Shown one piece after another: positions 8,181 to 15,913 of a stretch of 35,000 nt of DNA. The notes beneath the pieces were generated by a model. It had not been told where the DNA came from and did not search any database. It saw nothing but the letters and a program-made list of their open reading frames with translations. The position numbers were made by a program, and so were the translations under genes. Position 1 is the first letter of the stretch. The number at the start of each line of letters is the position of its first letter. This DNA is from Gammaproteobacteria bacterium (GTDB lineage: Bacteria > Pseudomonadota > Gammaproteobacteria > SZUA-229): positions 1 to 35,000 of the forward strand of contig WFMW01000025.1 in assembly GCA_015488885.1 (NCBI GenBank), in the 5' to 3' direction.

Positions 8181-8684
8181 ATGGCACTACTTGAAATTTT
8201 ACATTATCCCGATAAACGTCTGCGTAAGATAGCAAAACCGGTGGCGTGTGTGGATGAAACGATTCGCACTCTGGTAGACAATATGTTTGAAACCATGTAC
8301 GCCGCACCTGGCGTAGGCCTGGCGGCTACTCAGGTAGATTTTCATCAACAGGTTATTGTTATGGATATATCGGTAGAGAAAAATCAGCCTTTGTGTCTGA
8401 TCAACCCGACAATTACCAAAGCGGAGGGTACGGAGGTATCTGACGAAGGCTGTTTGTCGGTGCCGGATATTTATGAAGCGGTTGAGCGTGCTGCGAGGGT
8501 GTCAGTGAGTGCATTGAATCAGCAGGGCGAAACTTTTACCCTGGATGCCGATGAGCTACTGGCGGTGTGTATTCAACATGAAATTGATCATTTAAAAGGT
8601 AAGCTGTTTGTTGACTACCTTTCCTCTCTGAAATTACAGCGGGTTAAAAAACGCCTGTTAAAAGCCCGCCGTGCCCGGCTCTAA
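8181..8684 (+). CDS. def: Peptide deformylase
   Basis: Def removes the formyl group from the N-terminal methionine of nascent proteins as they leave the ribosome. The 167-residue protein contains the three signature motifs: GVGLAATQ (44-51), EGCLSVP (89-95) with metal ligand Cys91, and HEIDH (133-137) with ligands His133 and His137 and catalytic Glu134. It opens the plus-strand def-fmt-rsmB block and is divergent from the LysM gene. The 20 bases before the ATG are nearly all A and T and contain no Shine-Dalgarno. A -10-like TACAAT ends about 6 bases upstream, so the transcript could be leaderless or nearly so. Confidence 0.97.
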   Translation: MALLEILHYPDKRLRKIAKPVACVDETIRTLVDNMFETMYAAPGVGLAATQVDFHQQVIVMDISVEKNQPLCLINPTITKAEGTEVSDEGCLSVPDIYEAVERAARVSVSALNQQGETFTLDADELLAVCIQHEIDHLKGKLFVDYLSSLKLQRVKKRLLKARRARL

Positions 8685-8688
8685 AAGT

Positions 8689-9672
8689 ATGTCCACAATA
8701 CGCATTATCTACGCAGGTACGCCTGAATTTTCTGTGCCTGCCTTGCAGATGCTACTGGATAGTTCAGGCTATGATGTGGTGGCGGTTTATACGCAACCAG
8801 ATCGACCCGCTGGTCGGGGACGGGCGCTTAAGGCTTCACCTGTTAAACGCAAGGCGGAAGACTATGCGCTGCCTGTTTATCAACCCGAATCGCTTAAAAT
8901 ATCTCAGGCACAGGCTGAACTGGCGGCACTGAAAGCAGATTTAATGGTGGTGACGGCGTATGGATTATTATTACCTGAAGCGGTATTACAGATGCCGGAA
9001 CTGGGTTGTATAAATATACATGCCTCATTACTGCCACGCTGGCGCGGCGCGGCACCTGTACAACGTGCCATGCTTGCCGGTGATGATTGCACCGGCATTA
9101 CGATTATGCAAATGGATAAGGGGCTGGATACCGGGGCAATACTGGCACAGCAGGCATGCCCGATCAGGGCGCAGGATACGGCCAGTGATTGTCATGACAG
9201 ATTAATGGTTCTGGGTGCAGAAACCCTGTTATCAAGCCTGCCTGCCATTGCGAATCAAACCGTGGTGGCACAGCCACAGAATAATGCACTGGCCACCTAT
9301 GCTGCCAAACTCAGTAAAGCGGAAGCTGAAATCAACTGGCATGAATCTGCCACAATCCTGGCACGAAAAGTTCGTGCTTATAATGACTGGCCGGTGGCGT
9401 TTAGCTGGTGGCAGAAAAAAAATAAACCACAGATGCTGCGTATCTGGCAGGCAGACGTTGTTGAGCCACCGGGTAATCATTTTCAGCAGGCTGATCTCCA
9501 GCCGGGAACGGTTGTGGCAGAAAGTAATGCGGGTATTGAGGTTATTACCGGGAATGGTGTGCTGCGCTTACAGCGTATTCAGCCACAGGGTAAGCGGCAG
9601 ATGTCAGCGGCTGATTTTCTACATGCCAGTTCATTGATGCATCAGGTGCTGGGAAATCCGAATGCCGGGTAA
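8689..9672 (+). CDS. fmt: Methionyl-tRNA formyltransferase
   Basis: Fmt formylates initiator Met-tRNA with 10-formyl-tetrahydrofolate, the reaction whose product Def later reverses. The 327-residue protein (start ATG 8689, four bases after the def stop) shows IIYAGTPEFSVPAL (6-19), the catalytic Asn109-x-His111 in INIHASLLPRWRGAAPVQRAML, and Asp147 in MDKGLDTG. The C-terminal domain has KVRAYNDWP. An in-frame ATG at 8671 lies inside def and adds six residues with no family support. Spacing with def and rsmB indicates one operon. Confidence 0.96.
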   Translation: MSTIRIIYAGTPEFSVPALQMLLDSSGYDVVAVYTQPDRPAGRGRALKASPVKRKAEDYALPVYQPESLKISQAQAELAALKADLMVVTAYGLLLPEAVLQMPELGCINIHASLLPRWRGAAPVQRAMLAGDDCTGITIMQMDKGLDTGAILAQQACPIRAQDTASDCHDRLMVLGAETLLSSLPAIANQTVVAQPQNNALATYAAKLSKAEAEINWHESATILARKVRAYNDWPVAFSWWQKKNKPQMLRIWQADVVEPPGNHFQQADLQPGTVVAESNAGIEVITGNGVLRLQRIQPQGKRQMSAADFLHASSLMHQVLGNPNAG

Positions 9673-10984
9673 GGGTAATAAAAAACGGGCGGCTCAGGCA
9701 CGGCAAAATACCTTGCAGGTTTTAATGCGTGTTGCTGAAGGCGTTTCGCTATCCGCTTTACAGGCCAGATGGATCAACGCGCTTGCCGATAACCGTGACC
9801 GTGCATTGTGTCAGGAACTGGTTTATGGTGTGTTGCGCTGGCGGTGGAAACTGGATGCTTTGCTGGGTCTGTTGTTACAGAAGAAACTTAAAGCAAAAGA
9901 CAGGGATGTGCAAAATATTCTGCGTCTGGCTTTGTATGAATTAATGTCATGTCGAACGCCACCTTATGCTGTGATTAATGATGCGGTTCTGCTGGTTCGT
10001 GGTCAGCACAAGCACTGGGCCTGTGGTCTGGTTAATGCGGTGTTGAGAAATTTCCTGCGCCAGTCAGAAGCACTGATTGCACAATTGTCCACGGAACCTG
10101 CCTGTTATTCGCACCCGTTATGGATGCAGGAAAAGATTAAACATGACTGGCCATTACACTGGCAACAGATTTTACAGGCCAATAATCAACGGCCACCTTT
10201 ATGGTTGCGGGTCAATGCATTACAACATTCGACGGCGGACTATCAACGTATGCTGCAACAATCGGGGTATGACGTTAGTCGGCACCGTATTGCTGGCCAG
10301 GCATTAAAGCTCAATACGGTAACGGATGTAACCAGTCTGCCTGACTTTGCTCAGGGAGCGGTGTCGGTGCAGGATGCCGGTGCCCAGCTAAGTGCTGCAT
10401 TACTGGATGTGCAACCTGGACAGCGGGTACTGGACTTATGTGCCGCGCCTGGCGGTAAAAGCTGCCATTTGCTGGAAACCTGTCCATCACTTGAACAGCT
10501 GGTTGCGGTAGAGATTGATAGCTCACGCATGCAGCGTGTGGAAGAGAATCTGCAACGCCTGCAATTAAAAGCTGATTGTGTCATCGCTGATGCACGTGAC
10601 ATTGGGCAACGCTATGACCGGGGGTTTTTTGAGCGTATTTTAATTGATGCTCCCTGTAGTGCCAGTGGTGTTATCCGCCGTCATCCCGATATAAAAAGTT
10701 TACGCAGGGAAACCGATATAGCAGCATTATGTCGTTTACAGGCAGAGATTCTGGCTACCGCATGGCCTGTGCTGAAGCCAGGCGGACAATTACTGTATGT
10801 AACCTGTTCTATCTTCAAACAGGAAAATGAACAACAAATTGACGCTTTCCTGCGCCATACCAGCGATGCAGAAAACCGCGAGCTGTCAGTTGAATGGGGA
10901 CAGCCCTGTTCGGTTGGACGGCAATTATTGCCAGGTGAAGATGATGCCGATGGTTTTTATTTCTGTTTATTAAGGAAGGTTTGA
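9662..10984 (+). CDS. rsmB: 16S rRNA (cytosine-967-C5)-methyltransferase
   Basis: RsmB (Sun) methylates C967 of 16S rRNA using S-adenosylmethionine. The 440-residue protein has an N-terminal NusB-like RNA-binding domain (about 10-140; ARQNTLQVLMRV, RLALYEL) and a C-terminal Rossmann methyltransferase domain. In the latter are the SAM motif VLDLCAAPGGKSCHLLE (256-272), the DAPCSASGVIRRHPDIK block with Cys332, and VTCSIFKQENE with the nucleophile Cys382. The ATG at 9662 overlaps the end of fmt by 11 bases, which points to translational coupling. Confidence 0.96.
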   Translation: MPGKGNKKRAAQARQNTLQVLMRVAEGVSLSALQARWINALADNRDRALCQELVYGVLRWRWKLDALLGLLLQKKLKAKDRDVQNILRLALYELMSCRTPPYAVINDAVLLVRGQHKHWACGLVNAVLRNFLRQSEALIAQLSTEPACYSHPLWMQEKIKHDWPLHWQQILQANNQRPPLWLRVNALQHSTADYQRMLQQSGYDVSRHRIAGQALKLNTVTDVTSLPDFAQGAVSVQDAGAQLSAALLDVQPGQRVLDLCAAPGGKSCHLLETCPSLEQLVAVEIDSSRMQRVEENLQRLQLKADCVIADARDIGQRYDRGFFERILIDAPCSASGVIRRHPDIKSLRRETDIAALCRLQAEILATAWPVLKPGGQLLYVTCSIFKQENEQQIDAFLRHTSDAENRELSVEWGQPCSVGRQLLPGEDDADGFYFCLLRKV

Positions 10985-11057
10985 TTTATGTCATACCTCT
11001 TAATATATGAATTTTTTTGTATTAGGGGTAAACTTCGCGCCATCGTTATTAAAGTAT

Positions 11058-11113
11058 TCAGGAGTCTGTCAGTTTTTTCGCAGTAGCTTGCGTTAAATCC
11101 GACAGACTCCTGA
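11058..11113. repeat. 56-bp hairpin repeat in the trkA leader
   Basis: Perfect 13-base arms TCAGGAGTCTGTC (11058-11070) and GACAGACTCCTGA (11101-11113) flank a 30-base centre that holds a smaller CGCA/TGCG inverted pair. The element lies in the 149-base gap between rsmB and trkA. No T-run follows, so it is not a standard terminator. The layout resembles a small REP- or MITE-like palindrome, though it could act as an mRNA structure ahead of trkA. Confidence 0.7.
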
Positions 11114-11133
11114 TTAGTGGTAAAACCTTTATT

Positions 11134-12510
11134 ATGAATATTCTGATACTTGGTGCAGGGCAGGTTGGTGCCAGTGCAGCGGAAAATCTTGCTTCCGAGG
11201 CGAATGACATTACGCTGGTGGACGCTGATGCTGCAGTATTGCATGAATTACGTGATCGGCTCGATATCCAGACTGTAGCAGGGCATGCTGCTCATCCGGA
11301 TATACTCAAACAGGCAGGGATTGCCGATGCCGATATGCTGGTGGCGGTGACCAACAGTGATGAAACCAATATGGTGGCCTGTCAGGTGGCGCATAGTATG
11401 TTCCATACGCCCACAAAAATTGCCCGCGTTCGATCCCCTGCCTATCTGAAATACCGCAGTCTGTTTGATGAAGCAGATATCCCGATTGATGTTTTAATCA
11501 GCCCCGAACAAATGGTCTCGGATTATATACAGCGCCTGATCGAGTTTCCGGGTGCGTTGCAGGTACTGGATTTTGCCGAGGGTAAAGTCCAGCTGGTCGG
11601 CGTCACCGCTTATTATGGTGGGCCGCTGGTTGGTCATGAAATTTCAGAATTACGCACCCATGTGCCGGGCGTTGATGTTCGTGTAGCGGCAATATTTCGT
11701 CATAATGTTGGCATTGTGCCAACCGGTAATCAGGTTATTGAGGTGGATGACGAAGTCTTTTTTGTTGCCGCACGTAAAGATATTCTGACTGCGATGGCAG
11801 AGCTGCGCAAAAAGGAAAAACCATTGCGACGCATTATGTTAGCCGGTGGTGGAAATATAGGCCGCCGTCTGGCAAGGTCATTAGGTCGTAAATATCAGGT
11901 CAAGATACTGGAATGTAATGAGGCCCGGGCACAGGAACTGGCCGCCGAGCTGGATAATGCCATTGTGTTACAGGGTGATGCGGCAGATGAAGGTTTGTTG
12001 ATGGATGAAAATATTGATCAGATGGACGTGTTCTGTGCGCTGACCAATGATGATGCGGCGAATATCCTTTCATCTATGCTGGTAAAACAATTGGGTACGC
12101 GTAAAGTGGTATCCATTATCAACCGTCAGTCCTATGTCGATTTAATGGAAGCTCAGGGTTCTATTGATGTCGCCATTTCACCCCAGCAAATCACCATCAG
12201 TGGTTTACTGTCCTATGTTCGCCGTGGCGATGTGGTTGCTGTGCATTCATTACGCGGTGGCGAAGCTGAAGCGATTGAAGCCATTGCGCATGGCGATGCC
12301 TCCACGTCCAGAGTTGTTGGGCGTAAAATTCAGGATATCAAACTGCCTGAAGGCACCACCATTGGTGCGCTGGTTCGTGGTGATGAAGTAATCATGGCGC
12401 ATCATGATATTGTGATTGAAAATGAAGATCATCTGATTCTTTTTCTGCTGGATAAAAAACGCTTCCATGCCGTAGAAAAACTGTTTCAGGTTGGCCTTAC
12501 CTTCCTGTAA
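11134..12510 (+). CDS. trkA: Trk potassium uptake regulatory subunit TrkA
   Basis: TrkA is the cytoplasmic NAD(H)-binding gating ring of the Trk potassium transporter. The 458-residue protein contains two tandem RCK modules, each with a Rossmann nucleotide fold: MNILILGAGQVGASAAENL at the N-terminus, and IMLAGGGNIGRRLARSL from about residue 233. Each is followed by a TrkA_C segment. The full-length duplicated form matches E. coli TrkA. It is followed directly by trkH, its membrane partner, so the pair encodes a complete Trk system. The order rsmB-trkA is conserved in gammaproteobacteria. Confidence 0.96.
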   Translation: MNILILGAGQVGASAAENLASEANDITLVDADAAVLHELRDRLDIQTVAGHAAHPDILKQAGIADADMLVAVTNSDETNMVACQVAHSMFHTPTKIARVRSPAYLKYRSLFDEADIPIDVLISPEQMVSDYIQRLIEFPGALQVLDFAEGKVQLVGVTAYYGGPLVGHEISELRTHVPGVDVRVAAIFRHNVGIVPTGNQVIEVDDEVFFVAARKDILTAMAELRKKEKPLRRIMLAGGGNIGRRLARSLGRKYQVKILECNEARAQELAAELDNAIVLQGDAADEGLLMDENIDQMDVFCALTNDDAANILSSMLVKQLGTRKVVSIINRQSYVDLMEAQGSIDVAISPQQITISGLLSYVRRGDVVAVHSLRGGEAEAIEAIAHGDASTSRVVGRKIQDIKLPEGTTIGALVRGDEVIMAHHDIVIENEDHLILFLLDKKRFHAVEKLFQVGLTFL

Positions 12511-12543
12511 AACTGCAATAGTCGTTTGCCGAAGTCAGTCGTT

Positions 12544-13995
12544 ATGTATAGAACCGTTATTATTAAAATTACCGGGCAGTTGCTCATGTTCTTTAGCGTG
12601 GCATTGCTGCCGCCAATACTGGTTGATTTGATTTATCATGAAAATGCCGGTGATGCTTTTTATATTAGTGAGCTGTTATTAATTGCTGTCGGGTTTATGC
12701 TGTACTTTCCATTTAGAAAACAGCGTGCAGATTTACGCCTGCGCGACGGTTTTGTGGTGGTGGTTTTATTCTGGCTGGTAACAGGTGTTGCGGGTGCGGC
12801 ACCGCTGGTTCTGTATCAATCTCTGCATATCAGCTTTACTGACGCCATGTTTGAATCCATTTCCGGCTTGACGACAACCGGTGCAACGGTATTGACGGGG
12901 CTTGATGCGATGCCGCATGGTATTCTGTTTTACCGCCAGGAATTGCAGTGGTTAGGCGGTATGGGAATTGTTGTGCTGGCGGTTGCGGTGATGCCCATGC
13001 TGGGTATCGGGGGAATGCAGTTATATCGTGCTGAAACCCCAGGGCCGGTTAAAGACAGTAAAGTTACCCCGCGTATTGCCGAATCGGCAAAAGTGCTCTG
13101 GTATATTTATCTTGGGTTAACGATTATCTGTGCGTTTTGTTACTGGCTGGCGGGTATGAATGTATTTGATGCTATCGGTCATAGTTTTTCGACCATCTCC
13201 AATGGTGGTTATTCAACCCATGATAGCAGTATGGAATATTTTAAAAATCATGATGTTGAAATTGTAGCGATTGTTTTTATGTTTCTGGGTGGCATGAACT
13301 TCAGTCTACATTTTGCTGCACTACGGATGAAAAGCATTAAGGCGTATTTGCGTGATGCAGAGTTTAAATTTTATGCGGCTACCATGTTTATTATTTCCTT
13401 TTTCAGTGTTTACTATCTTTATACGCATCATGTGTTTAACAGTTTCGCAGTAGCCATGCGTGAAGGGGTGTTTCATGCCGTCTCTATTGCCAGTACCTCA
13501 GGTTTTGTTATCAGTAATTATGCCAGCTGGCCAGCTTTTGTGCCGGTGATGCTGATTCTGGCCAGCTTTTTTGGCAGTTCAGCAGGGTCAACAGGTGGTG
13601 GTATAAAGTCCATCAGGGCATTATTATTAATCAAGCAGAGCCAGCGCGAAATTTTGCGGTTGATTCATCCCAATGCGCAGGTGGTGGTAAAGCTGGGTAA
13701 ACAGCCGGTTGATAATGCAGTAATTGATGGTGTGTGGGGGTTCTTTGCTGCCTATGTCGCATTATTCGTCATTATGATGATGATACTAATGTTTAATGGC
13801 CTGGATCAGGTAACGGCATTTTCTGCGGTTGCGGCAACCATGAATAATATGGGCCCCGGGATGGGCGAGGTCAGTGCTAATTATGCCAGTCTGTCCGATT
13901 TTGATAAATGGTTATTATGTTTTTCCATGTTACTCGGACGGCTGGAAATTTTTAGTTTACTGGTGTTGTTTACACCGGCATTCTGGCGGAAATAA
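12544..13995 (+). CDS. trkH: Trk potassium transporter membrane subunit TrkH
   Basis: TrkH is the K+-translocating inner-membrane subunit of Trk. The 483-residue product equals the length of E. coli TrkH and is strongly hydrophobic, with four M1-P-M2-type repeats. P-loop filter segments are visible as SGLTTTGATVLTGL (first repeat), STISNGGYSTHDSS (second), ASTSGFVISNY (third) and ATMNNMGPGMGEV (fourth). GGGIKSIR follows the third repeat. I chose the ATG at 12544; a TTG at 12526 is in frame but would add six residues. It lies 33 bases after trkA. K+ uptake by TrkAH is driven by the proton gradient, with TrkA controlling opening. Confidence 0.95.
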   Translation: MYRTVIIKITGQLLMFFSVALLPPILVDLIYHENAGDAFYISELLLIAVGFMLYFPFRKQRADLRLRDGFVVVVLFWLVTGVAGAAPLVLYQSLHISFTDAMFESISGLTTTGATVLTGLDAMPHGILFYRQELQWLGGMGIVVLAVAVMPMLGIGGMQLYRAETPGPVKDSKVTPRIAESAKVLWYIYLGLTIICAFCYWLAGMNVFDAIGHSFSTISNGGYSTHDSSMEYFKNHDVEIVAIVFMFLGGMNFSLHFAALRMKSIKAYLRDAEFKFYAATMFIISFFSVYYLYTHHVFNSFAVAMREGVFHAVSIASTSGFVISNYASWPAFVPVMLILASFFGSSAGSTGGGIKSIRALLLIKQSQREILRLIHPNAQVVVKLGKQPVDNAVIDGVWGFFAAYVALFVIMMMILMFNGLDQVTAFSAVAATMNNMGPGMGEVSANYASLSDFDKWLLCFSMLLGRLEIFSLLVLFTPAFWRK

Positions 13996-14006
13996 TGTTG
14001 TCTAAA

Positions 14007-14141
14007 TGTTTGCTAAAAGTGAACCAGAGGATAGCCCTGTTCCAGACACGCTGTAAATACATCCACGTAAGCTCGACACCCGCATCCATGCGGCTGACGG
14101 TCTTTGAACAGAACTATCCTCTGGTTCACTTTTAGCAGACA
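14007..14141. repeat. 135-bp palindromic repeat upstream of ttcA
   Basis: Two 28-base arms (14007-14034 and 14114-14141) are complementary at all but one position. The pairing extends imperfectly inwards through CCCTGTTC (14035-14042) and GAACAGAA (14106-14113). The 63-base centre contains CGTAAATACATCC-like sequence and a CCGCAT-CC-ATGCGG palindrome. From memory, the centre resembles a motif scattered through many gammaproteobacterial genomes, but I have not checked this. The element has no coding capacity, fills the trkH-ttcA gap and ends 15 bases before the ttcA ATG. Confidence 0.82.
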
Positions 14142-14156
14142 GTTTTCAAGTCAAGT

Positions 14157-14924
14157 ATGGTAAACAATAAAAAATTATCCAAACGGCTGCATCATCTGGT
14201 CGGTCAGGCGATTGCAGACTTTGCCATGATTGAAGCCGGGGATAAGGTGATGGTCTGTCTCAGCGGTGGTGCTGACAGTTACACCATGCTTGATATATTA
14301 ACTTACCTGCAATCTCATGCACCGGTTGAGTTTGACATTGTTGCGGTTAATCTTGACCAGAAGCAGCCCGGCTTCCCGGAACAGGTTCTACCGGATTATC
14401 TGGCTGCCAGGGGCGTCCCGTTTGATATTATTGAACAGAATACCTATGCGATTGTAAAACAGAAAATACCAGCAGGAAAAACTACCTGTAGCCTGTGTTC
14501 ACGGCTGCGGCGCGGTATTTTATACAATTATGCAAAGCAACATGCTGTCACCAAAATAGCATTGGGGCATCATCGTGATGATTTACTGGAAACACTGTTA
14601 TTAAATATGTTTTATGGCGGTTCGTTAAAAACCATGCCACCCCGATTACGTAGTGATGACGGCTGCAATACCGTTATTCGGCCATTAGCCTATTGTCGGG
14701 AGAAAGATATAAAGGCTTATGCACAAATGAAAGGGTTTCCGATTATTCCCTGTAATCTTTGTGGTTCGCAGGAAAATCTGCAACGTCAGCATGTTAAAGC
14801 CATGTTACAGGAATGGGAAATTAATTACCCGGGGCGACTGGAAAATATGTTCAGTGCCATAAAAAATGTATCACCGTCACATCTTGCTGATACGACTTTG
14901 TATGATTTTATCCTGAATGCTTAA
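14157..14924 (+). CDS. ttcA: tRNA 2-thiocytidine(32) synthetase
   Basis: TtcA thiolates C32 in a subset of tRNAs, using ATP and a 4Fe-4S cluster. The 255-residue protein has the PP-loop SGGADS (36-41), [12 protein letters not shown] with Cys111 and Cys114, and [12 protein letters not shown] with Cys199 and Cys202, all the expected cysteines for the cluster and activity. [20 protein letters not shown] is also family-typical. As I recall E. coli TtcA, its loop reads SGGKDS, so Ala in place of Lys is unusual. The gene is preceded by the palindromic repeat at 14007-14141 and lacks an obvious Shine-Dalgarno. Confidence 0.94.
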   Translation: MVNNKKLSKRLHHLVGQAIADFAMIEAGDKVMVCLSGGADSYTMLDILTYLQSHAPVEFDIVAVNLDQKQPGFPEQVLPDYLAARGVPFDIIEQNTYAIVKQKIPAGKTTCSLCSRLRRGILYNYAKQHAVTKIALGHHRDDLLETLLLNMFYGGSLKTMPPRLRSDDGCNTVIRPLAYCREKDIKAYAQMKGFPIIPCNLCGSQENLQRQHVKAMLQEWEINYPGRLENMFSAIKNVSPSHLADTTLYDFILNA

Positions 14925-15080
14925 GGATAATCTGATTAAGTATAATATTTTATGCTGGTTAAGATAGTGGATCAAAACGGCAGTGGATCAAAACAGCAGG
15001 CCAAAAAAAACCCGGCCCAGTGTCATCATGCACTGAGTCGGGGGTCTGCTTCCTGCCTGGTGATGAGCGTCGCGCTATAG
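14925..15080. other. Downstream spacer between ttcA and the small ORF
   Basis: No gene is seen on the plus strand. Two near-direct copies of a GTGGATCAAAAC(G/A)GCAG unit lie at about 14967-14999. A hairpin at 15010-15045 is oriented for minus-strand termination and is listed separately. ttcA itself has no recognisable intrinsic terminator. Confidence 0.4.
15003..15045 (-). terminator. Rho-independent terminator downstream of the small minus-strand ORF
   Basis: Stem CCCGGCCCAGTG / CACTGAGTCGGG (15011-15022 and 15031-15042; two G-U type mismatches) has an 8-base loop. On the minus strand it is followed by eight U residues (plus-strand A-run 15003-15010). No T-run follows on the plus strand, so it terminates leftward transcription. 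The only leftward candidate gene is the ORF at 15081-15179. Confidence 0.72.
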
Positions 15081-15179
15081 CTATCCCGTTTTCCTGTCAA
15101 TCCGTGTAAACTTATCAGGCTTTTTACCTGTATCCATTAATTTCCAGATCGCGATGAGGCTATCCAGATCCATTTCCAT
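15081..15179 (-). CDS. Candidate 32-residue small protein
   Basis: I do not recognise this gene. The ORF starts MEMDLDSLIAIWKLMDTGKK and continues with PDKFTRIDRKTG before a TAG stop. The first half could form an amphipathic helix (LDSLIAIWKLMD); the second half is basic and polar. It has no membrane segment or signal peptide. Three things support a real gene: AAAAGGA eight bases ahead of the ATG, a terminator with a U-run 36 bases after the stop, and a leftward orientation that nothing else explains. A second ATG two codons in is an alternative start. The GTAGG palindromes at 15314-15348 lie upstream and might regulate it. An ORF this short can occur by chance, or the transcript could be a small RNA. 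Confidence 0.45.
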   Translation of the reverse strand: MEMDLDSLIAIWKLMDTGKKPDKFTRIDRKTG

Positions 15180-15358
15180 GTTTACATTCCTTTTGATCCC
15201 TGTCCTGGCTACCTATGTCCGTATTTCCCTGTTGTGCTCGTTTCCTGTGTCCATGGGTAAGTATTATGGATGCTGAACCGAGATTATGCTATCAGGCTAA
15301 TCATGAACTGCGTGTAGGGATTCTCCTACGTGCAGAGATGACGTAGGGTATTTGTTTG
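15180..15358. other. Regulatory spacer between the small ORF and dtd
   Basis: This divergent region should hold the leftward promoter for the small ORF and the rightward promoter for dtd. Minus-strand CATAAT boxes occur near 15268 and 15285, but I found no convincing -35. The only structured part is the GTAGG half-site cluster listed separately. Confidence 0.35.
15314..15348. promoter_or_regulatory. GTAGG palindrome cluster, candidate operator
   Basis: GTAGG-gattct-CCTAC (15314-15329) is an inverted repeat. A third half-site, ACGTAGGG, follows at 15341-15348 and pairs with the middle one as CCTACGT-N9-ACGTAGG. Three alternating half-sites within 35 bases, just upstream of dtd and divergent from the small ORF, suggest binding by a dimeric regulator. 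The protein is unknown. An RNA hairpin is the alternative. Confidence 0.4.
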
Positions 15359-15814
15359 GTGATTGCGTTAATTCAACGAGTAACTCGGGCATCGGTGACG
15401 GTGGATGATGTCTGTATTGCTGCCATCAATGCCGGTATACTGGTCTTTCTTGGTGTGGAGAAAGGGGATAACCAGCATTGCGCCGGGAAAATAGTGCATA
15501 AGATATTGAATTACCGTATTTTTGCAGATAATGAAGGTAAAATGAATCTGAGTCTACTGGCGGTAAATGCACAACTGTTAGTGGTTCCACAATTTACCCT
15601 GGCAGCAAATACCACTAAGGGACTGCGTCCGGGATTTTCTACGGCAGCTTCACCTGAACTGGGGCTTGAGCGGTTTACTCAGGTTGTTGATATAATGCGG
15701 CAGCAGGGGAAGCGGCTATTACCCGAAAACTGGTTACAAACTGGTCAATTTGGCGCGGACATGGCGGTTGAACTGGTGAATGATGGCCCGGTCACCTTTC
15801 TGCTAAAAATTTAA
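15359..15814 (+). CDS. dtd: D-aminoacyl-tRNA deacylase
   Basis: Dtd hydrolyses D-aminoacyl-tRNAs (and glycyl-tRNA-Ala), keeping D-amino acids out of proteins. The 151-residue protein begins IALIQRVTRASVTV, like E. coli Dtd (MIALIQRV...). It carries the active-site block VVPQFTLAANT (SQFTLAADT in E. coli) and the C-terminal LVNDGPVTF, which forms the partner site across the dimer. I chose the GTG at 15359 because it gives the family N-terminus; a TTG one codon upstream is the only close alternative. No strong Shine-Dalgarno is present. It precedes the his genes by about 100 bases and may or may not be cotranscribed with them. Confidence 0.94.
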   Translation: MIALIQRVTRASVTVDDVCIAAINAGILVFLGVEKGDNQHCAGKIVHKILNYRIFADNEGKMNLSLLAVNAQLLVVPQFTLAANTTKGLRPGFSTAASPELGLERFTQVVDIMRQQGKRLLPENWLQTGQFGADMAVELVNDGPVTFLLKI

Positions 15815-15816
15815 TA

Positions 15817-15894
15817 ACTACTCAGCGAGTAGTCAAATTTAACAGTAATTACTTAACGATATAAGCAATTACTAACTTATCGGTTATCTAACCG
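15817..15894 (+). other. Hairpins in the dtd-hisB gap
   Basis: ACTACTC-agc-GAGTAGT (15817-15833) begins immediately after the dtd stop, and CGGTTA-tc-TAACCG lies at 15881-15894. Two copies of AATTACT occur between them. Neither hairpin has a proper T-run, so intrinsic termination is doubtful. I see no His-rich leader peptide, so classic his attenuation is not supported. Confidence 0.35.
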
Positions 15895-15913
15895 GTACCT
15901 ATTGGGAGTCTCT

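Noticed and set aside
15213-15350. Plus-strand short frame starting MSVFPCCARF upstream of dtd
   Set aside because: It has no ribosome site and runs through the GTAGG palindromes; composition looks random.
15817-15913. his leader peptide and attenuator
   Set aside because: No run of His codons and no terminator/antiterminator pair is present, only small hairpins.
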